This document shows, one piece after another, positions 41,634-49,033 of a stretch of DNA of 64,000 nt. A model generated the notes under the pieces. It was not told the origin of the DNA and ran no database searches. It saw nothing but the letters and a program-made list of their open reading frames with translations. Both the position numbers and the translations under genes were made by a program. Source of the stretch: Sphingosinicella sp. LHD-64 (GTDB lineage: Bacteria > Pseudomonadota > Alphaproteobacteria > Sphingomonadales > Sphingomonadaceae); the NCBI RefSeq assembly GCF_031157375.1, contig NZ_JAVIFV010000001.1:558001-622000 (forward strand), given 5' to 3'. Every line of letters begins with the position of its first letter. Position 1 is the stretch's first letter.

Positions 41634-41772
41634 AGCGCGATCATCTTAAGCAGCATCGTCATTGCGAGCGCAGCGAAGCAATCCAGTGCGGCCTTCGAGT
41701 CAGGCTGGATTGCTTCGTCGCTTCGCTCCTCGCAATGACGAGATGTTTCAGGCTAAGCTGATCGCGCTCTAG
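41630..41772. repeat. 143-bp MITE-like inverted-repeat element bounded by CTAG
   Basis: Ends are inverted repeats: CTAGAGCGCGATCA (41630-41643) and TGATCGCGCTCTAG (41759-41772) are perfect over 14 bp and continue with mismatches to about 22. Inside, CGTCATTGCGAG to CAATCCAG (about 41657-41686) pairs with CTGGATTGCTTCG to GCAATGACG (about 41705-41740). No ORF. The left CTAG contains the M28 peptidase stop. Confidence 0.85.
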
Positions 41773-41807
41773 GTGCCAAGCCCCGAGAAATGCGCTAGTC
41801 CGCGCCC

Positions 41808-43127
41808 GTGGCCGATCTTTTCAACGACGACCCCCCGCCGCCCGCTTCGTCGGCGCCCTCCGAGAGCGCGCCGCTCGCCGACCGCCTCCGGCCGCAGCGA
41901 CTGGAGGATGTGGTCGGGCAGGAGCACCTGACCGGCCCGGACGGAGCGATCGGACGGATGGTCGCGGCGGGCAAGCTCGCCTCGATGATCCTGTGGGGGC
42001 CTCCCGGCACCGGCAAGACGACGATCGCCCGTCTGCTTGCGGATGCGGTCGGCATGCGCTTCGTCGCGATCTCGGCGGTCTTCTCGGGCGTCGCGGACCT
42101 CAAGAAGGTGTTCGCGGAATCTCGTGATCACATCAAGATCGGCAAGCAGACACTTCTGTTCGTTGACGAAATTCACCGATTCAATCGCGCCCAACAGGAC
42201 GGCTTCCTGCCCTATGTCGAGGACGGCACGGTGGTCCTCGTCGGCGCGACCACGGAGAATCCGAGCTTCGAATTGAACGCGGCGCTTCTCTCGCGCGCCC
42301 AGGTGCTGATCCTCAATCGGCTCGATGCCGCTGCACTCGGCAAGCTGCTCGACCGCGCCGAGGTGTTGACGGAGCGGCCCCTGCCGCTCACGCCGGAGGC
42401 ACGCGAGGCGCTGGTCGCGACCGCCGACGGCGACGGCCGCTTCCTGCTCAACCAGGCGGAGACCCTGTTCTCGATTGAGATCGCGCAGCCGCTGAGCCCC
42501 GGCGAGCTTGCCGCCCTGCTTCACCGCCGCGTCGCGGTCTACGACAAGGACCGGGAGGGCCACTATAATCTCATCTCCGCCCTGCACAAATCGATCCGCG
42601 GCTCGGATCCGCAGGCGGCGCTCTACTATCTCGCCCGCATCCTGACCGCGGGGGAGGAGCCGCTTTACGTGCTGCGCCGCCTCACCCGCGCGGCGAGCGA
42701 GGATATCGGCCTTGCCGACCCCAATGCGCTCGTGCAGTGCATCGCCGCCAAGGATACCTATGATTTCCTGGGCTCTCCCGAAGGCGAGCTCGCCATCGTC
42801 CAAGCCTGTCTCTATCTCGCCACCGCGCCCAAATCGAACGCGGCCTATACGGCGCAGAAATCCGCCTGGCGCTCGGCGAAGGAAACGGGCTCGCTGATGC
42901 CGCCCAAGAACATTCTCAACGCGCCGACCCGGCTGATGAAGCAGATCGGCTACGGCAAGGGCTATCAGTACGATCATGATGCCGAGGGCGGGTTCTCCGG
43001 CGACAATTACTGGCCGGAGGAGATGGCGCCGCAGTCCTACTACGCGCCGACGGACCGCGGATTCGAAAAGCGCGTCGCGGAGCGCATGGCCTGGTGGGAG
43101 GAACAGCGTGCCAAAAGGGGCGATTAG
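41808..43127 (+). CDS. rarA: RarA/MgsA, replication-associated recombination ATPase
   Basis: 439 aa from GTG 41808. AAA+ core with Walker A LWGPPGTGKTT (Gly64 onward), Walker B LFVDEIHRFNRAQQD, sensor ATTENPSFELNAALLSR; the C-terminal part has YYLARILTAGEEPLYVLRRL and AYTAQKSAWRSAKETGSLMPP. It acts at stalled replication forks with the clamp and SSB. Its end overlaps the next gene by 20 bp in another frame. Confidence 0.95.
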   Translation: MADLFNDDPPPPASSAPSESAPLADRLRPQRLEDVVGQEHLTGPDGAIGRMVAAGKLASMILWGPPGTGKTTIARLLADAVGMRFVAISAVFSGVADLKKVFAESRDHIKIGKQTLLFVDEIHRFNRAQQDGFLPYVEDGTVVLVGATTENPSFELNAALLSRAQVLILNRLDAAALGKLLDRAEVLTERPLPLTPEAREALVATADGDGRFLLNQAETLFSIEIAQPLSPGELAALLHRRVAVYDKDREGHYNLISALHKSIRGSDPQAALYYLARILTAGEEPLYVLRRLTRAASEDIGLADPNALVQCIAAKDTYDFLGSPEGELAIVQACLYLATAPKSNAAYTAQKSAWRSAKETGSLMPPKNILNAPTRLMKQIGYGKGYQYDHDAEGGFSGDNYWPEEMAPQSYYAPTDRGFEKRVAERMAWWEEQRAKRGD

Positions 43128-44508
43128 GTTTGCGGCGGGATTGCTGGCGGCGGGACTGGCAATCCTTCCTGCCTCTGCGCAGCAGAATGCGCCGGAATAT
43201 CTCCGCGCAATTGCAGCTGGTTACAAGGCAAGCTTCATTTGCAGCAACCAGTTCAACGGCGGCATCGATCCGGCGCGCACCGCTGCCGACGACCTGCAGG
43301 GCACCTATGCCGAGCTGAACCCGCTCCTCGCGACATTGGCCGCGGAGCTGGATGAGGCGAACCGGCGCGTGACCGTCCGCTTCGCCGACAACCTGCCGCC
43401 GCGCGTCGCCGCCTGGCGCCCGCATCTCGGCTGCGCGCTACTGCCGATCGGTGCCGATCCGGCCGCGGCTGCCGAACTGCCGCGGATCGACGCATCACCG
43501 CTCGACCTTGCCGAGCTCGATGCCCGTCCCTGGCCGATGGGCGACCGGAATGCCACCGCCCGGCCGCGAGGCAACACGCACGCGCTGGAGCAGGTTGCCG
43601 CTCAGGCCTTCGACCGCCGCACCTACGGCCAGGGCAGCGAGACCACCGCCCTCCTCATCGTCCAGGACGGCCGCATCGTTTTCGAGCGCTACCGGCCGGA
43701 TTTCGACATGCACATGTCGCAGCGCACCTGGTCGGTCGCCAAGAGCATCACCGGCACGGTGATCGGTGCCGCCGTCCAGCAGAGGCTGGTCGACGTGAAC
43801 GCCCCCGCCGGCGTGCCCGAATGGCAGCGCCCCGGCGATCCGCGGCAGCGGATCACGACCGACCACCTGCTCCGCATGGCGAGCGGTCTGCACAGCGACT
43901 ATCCCGGCAACCGCACCGACGCGCTCTATTTCGGCGGCCTGTCGGTCGGCGAGGAGGCGGCGAGCTGGCCGGTCGTGGCGCCGCCGGACACCCGCTTCCG
44001 CTACGCCAACAACGACATCGTGCTGGCGATCCGCGCCCTGCAGCACCGGCTCGGCGACGGCGAGGAGTCGCGCGCCTTCCCGTTCCGCGCCCTGTTCTGG
44101 AAGATCGGCATGACCCGGACGGTGCCGGAGACCGACTGGCAGGGCCATTTCGTCATGTCGAGCCAGGTCTGGACGAGCGCGCGCGACCTCGCCCGGCTCG
44201 GCCTCCTCTACCTGAGCGACGGACTGTGGAATGGCGAGCGCATCCTGCCCGAAGGCTGGCGTGACTATGTCCGCCGCCACGGCCCCGCCCAGCCGGCGGC
44301 CGGCAACGGCTATGGCGCCTCCTGGTGGACCTTTGCGCCCGACGCGGGCCTGCCCGTCGACGCCTTCCTCGCCAACGGCAATCGCGGCCAATATGTCGTC
44401 GTCATCCCCTCGCGCCGGCTCGTGATCGTCCGGCGCGGCTTCGACCGGGCCGGCATGGGCCTCGACCCCGCGGCATTGACCGGCGACCTGCTGGAGGCGC
44501 TGGAATGA
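43108..44508 (+). CDS. Exported serine hydrolase (class C beta-lactamase/PBP-like)
   Basis: 466 aa from GTG 43108, chosen because GGAGG lies 5-6 nt upstream and the frame then opens with a signal peptide (PKGAIRFAAGLLAAGLAILPASAQ). The domain has SxxK in TWSVAKSITG and YxN in FRYANNDIVLA, followed by GLHSDYPGNRTD and a C-terminal GNRGQYVVVIPSRRLVIVRRG. It belongs to the wide beta-lactamase/esterase/D-aminopeptidase family, so resistance activity is not implied. Overlaps rarA upstream and the YjbR gene downstream (ATGA). Confidence 0.82.
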   Translation: MPKGAIRFAAGLLAAGLAILPASAQQNAPEYLRAIAAGYKASFICSNQFNGGIDPARTAADDLQGTYAELNPLLATLAAELDEANRRVTVRFADNLPPRVAAWRPHLGCALLPIGADPAAAAELPRIDASPLDLAELDARPWPMGDRNATARPRGNTHALEQVAAQAFDRRTYGQGSETTALLIVQDGRIVFERYRPDFDMHMSQRTWSVAKSITGTVIGAAVQQRLVDVNAPAGVPEWQRPGDPRQRITTDHLLRMASGLHSDYPGNRTDALYFGGLSVGEEAASWPVVAPPDTRFRYANNDIVLAIRALQHRLGDGEESRAFPFRALFWKIGMTRTVPETDWQGHFVMSSQVWTSARDLARLGLLYLSDGLWNGERILPEGWRDYVRRHGPAQPAAGNGYGASWWTFAPDAGLPVDAFLANGNRGQYVVVIPSRRLVIVRRGFDRAGMGLDPAALTGDLLEALE

Positions 44509-44849
44509 AGGACTGGGGCGAGGTCGTGGCGTTCGCGTTGGCGCTGCCGGAGACGGAGCTGTCCACGTCCTACGGCCGGCCGGCAGTCAAGGTCCGCGGC
44601 AAGGCGTTCGTCTATCCGGGACGCGAGGCCGGCAGCTTCGCCGTGTCGACGCCGCTCGACGAGAAGGAGATCCTGATGGAGACCGATCCGGACACCTTCT
44701 GGGAAACGGCCCATTATCGCGGCTGGCCGGCCGTGCTGGTGCGCTTCGGCAGCGTCGACCGGGAACGGATCGAGAATGTGATCCGGCGCGCCTGGTGGGA
44801 TCGGGCCTCGAACCGGCAGCGGGCGGCACATGGCGGCGAACGCCCCTGA
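44505..44849 (+). CDS. MmcQ/YjbR-family protein
   Basis: 114 aa, ATG 44505 within the preceding stop. It has the CyaY-like/YjbR pattern: LALPETELSTSYGRPAVKVRGKAFVYPG, then LDEKEILMETDPDTFWETAHYRGWPAVLVRFG and the C-terminal VIRRAWWDRA. A small cytoplasmic DNA-binding-like fold of unknown function. The following gene begins 20 bp before its end. Confidence 0.85.
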   Translation: MKDWGEVVAFALALPETELSTSYGRPAVKVRGKAFVYPGREAGSFAVSTPLDEKEILMETDPDTFWETAHYRGWPAVLVRFGSVDRERIENVIRRAWWDRASNRQRAAHGGERP

Positions 44850-45717
44850 CTTCGCGCGCTTCGTCGCCATCGACTGGTCGGGCGCCAAGGGCCGGCGGCA
44901 CAAGGGCATCGCGATTGCCGTTGCCGAGGCCGGGCGCGCCACCCCCGCTCTCGTCCGCCCGGGCCATGTCTGGTCGCGGCAGGAAGTGCTCGACTGGCTG
45001 ATCGCATATGCCACCGAAGCGCCGACACTGTTCGGATTCGATTTCAGCTTCGCCCCGCCGATCGCCGCACGTGGGTCCTACCTGCCCGGGGTGATCGATC
45101 TGCCTGGCGAAGCCAAAAGCTTCTGGGCCTATATCGATGACCGATGCCAGGATGAGGACCTTGGGGCCGCCAGCTTCCTCGAACAGACTCACCGCCCCCA
45201 TTTCTATTTCGGGGCCGCCGACGGAGTGAAGCGCGACTTCCTTCATCACCGGGTCTGCGAGGAAAGGTTCAACGCGGGCGGCGGGGGCAAGGCCTCGACC
45301 GTCTATGACGCGATCGGCGCAGCCCAGGTCGCCAAGGCAAGCTTCGCCGGCATGCGGCTGCTGCATCATGCGGACGGCCGCCTGCCGATCTGGCCCTTTG
45401 ACATCGCTTGGAGCGAGCCTTTCGATCCGCTCCCGACGTACGGCAGCCTGATCATCGAAATCTACACCCGCGCTTTCATCCGCCTGGCTGGCCTGAGCGG
45501 CCGCAAGGTCCGCGATCCCGATCAGCTGGCGCGGGCACTGCAGGCGCTGGGAAGCGAGCCCGGATGTCCTGATCGCCAACTCAGCGACCATGAGACCGAC
45601 GTCCTGATCGCGGCCGCAGGCCTGAGAGCTATCGCGGATGACCCGCACCGATGGTCACCTCCCGGCCTGACCCCCCTGCTGGCTCGAACCGAGGGCTGGA
45701 CGTTCGGAGTCGTCTAG
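44830..45717 (+). CDS. DUF429-like protein with RNase H-type fold
   Basis: 295 aa. The opening FARFVAIDWSGAKGRRHKGIAIAVAEAG is a first RNase H beta-strand with the catalytic-type Asp; LFGFDFSFAPPIA and a late SDHETDVLIAAAGLRAIAD supply further acidic residues. By memory this is the DUF429/predicted nuclease group. Cytoplasmic. Starts inside the end of the YjbR gene; its own end overlaps the convergent LysR gene by 63 bp, an unusually long convergent overlap for this window. Confidence 0.6.
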   Translation: MAANAPDFARFVAIDWSGAKGRRHKGIAIAVAEAGRATPALVRPGHVWSRQEVLDWLIAYATEAPTLFGFDFSFAPPIAARGSYLPGVIDLPGEAKSFWAYIDDRCQDEDLGAASFLEQTHRPHFYFGAADGVKRDFLHHRVCEERFNAGGGGKASTVYDAIGAAQVAKASFAGMRLLHHADGRLPIWPFDIAWSEPFDPLPTYGSLIIEIYTRAFIRLAGLSGRKVRDPDQLARALQALGSEPGCPDRQLSDHETDVLIAAAGLRAIADDPHRWSPPGLTPLLARTEGWTFGVV

Positions 45718-46596
45718 GGCGGCTGGATCAACCGCTTGCGCAGCGGCCTCATCCTCCAGCCAGCGAACGAAATGATCGACCGACAGACGATGATCCTGCC
45801 GATGCCGGAGCGCGTAATAGCCGTCTTCGCATCTGAGGACATGATCGAACGGCCTGACCAGGCTGCCGTCAGCAAGCTTCGACGCGAACAGCTGAAGCGA
45901 CAGCAATGCGACCCCTGCGCCCTCGGCCGCCGCGGCGGCCGCCATATCCTGGGTCGCATATTCGACGGGCGCATAGGACAGGACGGGGCGATCGACGCTT
46001 GCGCCTTCGAACCAGGCCGGCCAGCTGACGTCCCGGATCAGGGGAAGGCGCTGGAGATCGGCGGGCGAATCGAGGGGGAATCGCCCGGCGAGACCGGGGC
46101 TCAGCATCGGCGACAGGTCCATCGGCAGGAGGCGGGTGGCGATCATGTCGCGCCATCCGCCGCGACCACTGCGGATGGCGATATCGAACTGATCGTGCGT
46201 GCGCAGATCGGTCGAGACGTCGAGCTGGATGCGGGCCGCCTCGGTGAGTGCGCGATAACGCGGCAGACGCGGCACCAGCCAGCGGGCCGCGAAGGTCGGC
46301 GTGACGGTGACGCGCAGCGGCGCCTCGCTCGACCGGCATTCGGCGACGGCGGCACGGACCAGCATCATGACCTCGCCGAGGCGCGCCGACAGTGCCGCCC
46401 CTGCCGAAGTCAGCGAAATCCGGGGTCCGTTGCGCACGAACAGGCGCTGGCCGAGATCCTCTTCCAGATCGCGAATTCTGAGGCTGACCGCCGCCGGCGT
46501 GATCCCGAGCTCCCGCGCTGCACGAGAAAAGTTCGCATGACGCGCGCTGGCTTCGAAGATGCGCAACGATTCGAGCGGCGGCAGTCGGCGGTCCAT
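45655..46596 (-). CDS. LysR-family regulator (GcvA-like subgroup)
   Basis: 313 aa from ATG 46596 (no SD). HTH RIFEASARHANFSRAARELGITPAAVSLRIRDLEEDLGQRLFVR with the PPLESLRIFEA opening that marks the GcvA/AmpR-type group; substrate-binding domain follows (TPTFAARWLVPRLPRY). The C-terminus has a Ser/Gln/Gly tail (ALGSSQQGGQAGR) lying over the DUF429-like gene. It is divergent, 80 bp from the short TonB receptor, which it may regulate. Confidence 0.88.
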   Translation of the reverse strand: MDRRLPPLESLRIFEASARHANFSRAARELGITPAAVSLRIRDLEEDLGQRLFVRNGPRISLTSAGAALSARLGEVMMLVRAAVAECRSSEAPLRVTVTPTFAARWLVPRLPRYRALTEAARIQLDVSTDLRTHDQFDIAIRSGRGGWRDMIATRLLPMDLSPMLSPGLAGRFPLDSPADLQRLPLIRDVSWPAWFEGASVDRPVLSYAPVEYATQDMAAAAAAEGAGVALLSLQLFASKLADGSLVRPFDHVLRCEDGYYALRHRQDHRLSVDHFVRWLEDEAAAQAVDPAALDDSERPALGSSQQGGQAGR

Positions 46597-46676
46597 CGCG
46601 CATTTTAAGCACAGCTTGAAGTGACTGTGTAGATTGCTCGTTTTGCCGGAGACCGGCCGCTCCGTAGCCAGCAGCC

Positions 46677-48617
46677 ATGTCCTTCTCCCGTCTGCTGGTC
46701 TCCGCCGCGCTCGCACCCGCCCTCTGCGCCGCACCCGCCGCCTGGGCCCAGCGCACCGACGACAACGCAGCCACCGCCGCCGAAGACGCGTTCGGCCGGA
46801 GCATCGGTGACAGCACGATCGGCATCTACAGCGACAGCGACGTGCGCGGCTTTTCGCCCTCGACCGCCGGCAACCTGCGCATCCACGGCCTCTATTACGA
46901 CCAGCAGGGCATCCTGACCGGCCGGCTGCAGCAGGGCTCGACGATCCGTGTCGGCATTTCCGCTCAGAGCTATCCCTTTCCCGCCCCCACCGGCATCGCC
47001 GACTATTCCTTGCGCGAGCCGGGAGGGGAGACGCGCGCGTCGATCGGGCTCAATTACGGGCCGCGCGGCGGGCGGTCGGCGGAACTCGATCTGCAACTAC
47101 CCCTCTATGGCGATCGGCTCGGCGTCGCGCTTGGGCTGGGCATCAATCGTGGTCGCCGCCTCTACGGCGGCACCCCCAACGATCACACCTTCGCCGGCCT
47201 GCTGCGCTATGCGCCCCGCGACGGGATCGAACTCCGGGCCTTCTTCAGCCGTTTCCGCGTCGAGGATGACGAGTCGCAACCGTTCATCTTCACCTCGGGC
47301 CCGTTCCTGCCGAAGCGCTTTCCCCGCAACCGCTTCTTCGGCCAGACCTGGAATGATTACTCCTACACGACCGGCACCTACGGCGTGATCGCGGATGTCA
47401 GGATCGCGGGCTTCGACACCCGATTCGGCCTGTTCCGATCCGTGTTCGACAATGACGTCTCCACCGCCGACCTGCTGTTCGGCACCGGCCCCGACGGCGC
47501 CGTCGCCAGCCGGCTGATCCTGCGCGAGCGCGGCAACCGGTCGGCCTCGACCTCGGGCGAGCTCCGGGTGTCGCGCAGCTTCGACGACGGGCCGCGGCGG
47601 CATGGCCTGATCGCGTCGCTGCGCGCCCGCCAGCTGGCGCGACGCTACGGCGGGGGCGCGCTCATCGATCTCGGGCCGAGCCGCAGCGACGGGCCGGACC
47701 CGCGCCCGGAGCCGGGCAGCACCGACGGCCCCAAGACCCGCGACCTGGTCGAGCAGGCGACGCTCGGCATCGCCTACCAGCTGCGCTGGCTCGGCGTCGG
47801 GGAGCTGACCGCGGGCGTGCAGCGGACCGACTATCTCAAGCGGATCACCAGCCCGGATCCCGGCGTCCTCTTTCCCGACACGCGCGATTCGCCCTGGCTG
47901 CCGAGCGCGACGGCGGCGTTCCATCTGACGCCGCAGCTGGCGCTGTATGCCGGCTATGTCCGCGGGCTGGAGGAAAGCCCGGTCGGTCCGCCCGAGGCGG
48001 TCAACCGCAACGAGGCGCCGCCGGCGATCCGAACGCGCCAGATCGACGGCGGCCTGCGCTGGTCGATCGCACCGGGACTCACCGCCGTGCTCGGCCTGTT
48101 CGACATCTCCAAGCCCTATTTCAACGTCGACGAGGCGGGCCGCTTCCGCCAGCGCGGGGCAGTGACCAATCGCGGCGTCGAGCTGTCGGTCGCCGGGCAG
48201 ATCGCGCCCGGCCTCAACGTCGTCGCCGGCAACGTGCTCCTCGACGCCCGGATCAGCGGCGAGGAGGTCGCCGCCGGCACGATCGGGCGGCGACCGATCG
48301 GTGCATTCGTCCGCCGCACCCTCGTCAGCATCGACTATCGCTTCCCGGCTTTCGAGCGGCTCTCGATCGATGCCCTCGTCGACAGTTCGAGCGCGAGGAC
48401 GGCCAACGCCGCCAACAGCCTTTCGATTCCGGCGCGGACAATCGTCAACCTCGGCGCCCGTTACCGGTTCAGCGTCGGGAACGCTCCCGTTTTGCTGCGC
48501 GCGCAGGTCACGAATCTCTTCAACCGCTTCGGCTGGAATGTCAGTAGCAGCGGCTATTTCACCCCGGTCGCCGCGCGGACCTTCCTGCTCACCCTCGCCG
48601 CGGACCTGCAGGCCTAG
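46677..48617 (+). CDS. Short TonB-dependent receptor-like outer-membrane protein
   Basis: 646 aa, below the usual 700-900. Signal peptide MSFSRLLVSAALAPALCAAPAAWAQ. The plug-like part starts abruptly at GIYSDSDVRGFSPSTAGNLR and IHGLYYDQQG. No TonB box is evident in the 25 residues between the signal and this. About 20 beta-strand-like segments follow, ending ARTFLLTLAADLQA without the usual terminal aromatic residue. This variant plug (DVRGFSP with GLYYDQQ) recalls a sphingomonad receptor subgroup. The ligand is unknown. Divergent from the LysR gene. Confidence 0.78.
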   Translation: MSFSRLLVSAALAPALCAAPAAWAQRTDDNAATAAEDAFGRSIGDSTIGIYSDSDVRGFSPSTAGNLRIHGLYYDQQGILTGRLQQGSTIRVGISAQSYPFPAPTGIADYSLREPGGETRASIGLNYGPRGGRSAELDLQLPLYGDRLGVALGLGINRGRRLYGGTPNDHTFAGLLRYAPRDGIELRAFFSRFRVEDDESQPFIFTSGPFLPKRFPRNRFFGQTWNDYSYTTGTYGVIADVRIAGFDTRFGLFRSVFDNDVSTADLLFGTGPDGAVASRLILRERGNRSASTSGELRVSRSFDDGPRRHGLIASLRARQLARRYGGGALIDLGPSRSDGPDPRPEPGSTDGPKTRDLVEQATLGIAYQLRWLGVGELTAGVQRTDYLKRITSPDPGVLFPDTRDSPWLPSATAAFHLTPQLALYAGYVRGLEESPVGPPEAVNRNEAPPAIRTRQIDGGLRWSIAPGLTAVLGLFDISKPYFNVDEAGRFRQRGAVTNRGVELSVAGQIAPGLNVVAGNVLLDARISGEEVAAGTIGRRPIGAFVRRTLVSIDYRFPAFERLSIDALVDSSSARTANAANSLSIPARTIVNLGARYRFSVGNAPVLLRAQVTNLFNRFGWNVSSSGYFTPVAARTFLLTLAADLQA

Positions 48618-48667
48618 CTTCGCAAAGGCTGGACGAAAAGGTCGACTTGGCGCATTTGCGCGGGCGC

Positions 48668-48743
48668 GCCGGGTTAGCTCAGCTGGTAGAGCAACCGCCT
48701 TGTAAGCGGTAGGCCGTCGGTTCGAGTCCGACACCCGGCACCA
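48668..48743 (+). tRNA. tRNA-Thr (anticodon TGT)
   Basis: Acceptor GCCGGGT pairs ACCCGGC; D-arm GCTC..GAGC; anticodon stem ACCGC/GCGGT with loop CTTGTAA; T-arm GTCGG-TTCGAGT-CCGAC. Discriminator A and an encoded CCA at 48741-48743. All arms are perfect. Confidence 0.97.
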
Positions 48744-49033
48744 TCGGCCCTCCCGTCACCGCCCAATCACCATCTTTCACGGAGGGCCGCAGCGCCGCCG
48801 TCTCATGAATTATGGTCATACAGATAGACTGGCCATACACGCGAAGCGACAACGATCGCCTCTACCTACTTTCATAAAATTCTTTTAAAATTAATATGAT
48901 AGTGCTTTCGCATCGTTCTAGCAGCGAGGCAATTTGAGTCCGTTGACAGCAATATTACTCTGACATAATGGTAGCGCTACCGTAAATCGGCAGCTGAAGT
49001 TGCCGGGACAAATCGGGTCAGGGGAGGATTTGG
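48744..49033 (+). promoter_or_regulatory. AT-rich promoter region of the carbohydrate receptor
   Basis: 290 bp with no gene. From 48860 to 48915 it is unusually AT-rich (AAAATTCTTTTAAAATTAAT) and probably contains the promoter. It carries a 12-bp perfect palindrome (48970-48981) and, further up, TGGTCATACA (48813) and TGGCCATACA (48830), two near copies of one 10-mer. Confidence 0.6.
48970..48981. promoter_or_regulatory. xyl-box-like operator GGTAGCGCTACC
   Basis: A perfect 12-bp palindrome 53 bp before the receptor start. From memory it closely matches the xyl-box (TGGTAGCGCTAACA) found before xylan-utilisation genes of Xanthomonas and similar LacI-type xylose operators in Caulobacter. No LacI-type regulator is in the window. 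Confidence 0.7.

Noticed and set aside
43108-44508. Antibiotic-resistance beta-lactamase
   Set aside because: SxxK and YxN are shared by many esterases and peptidases; no resistance context.
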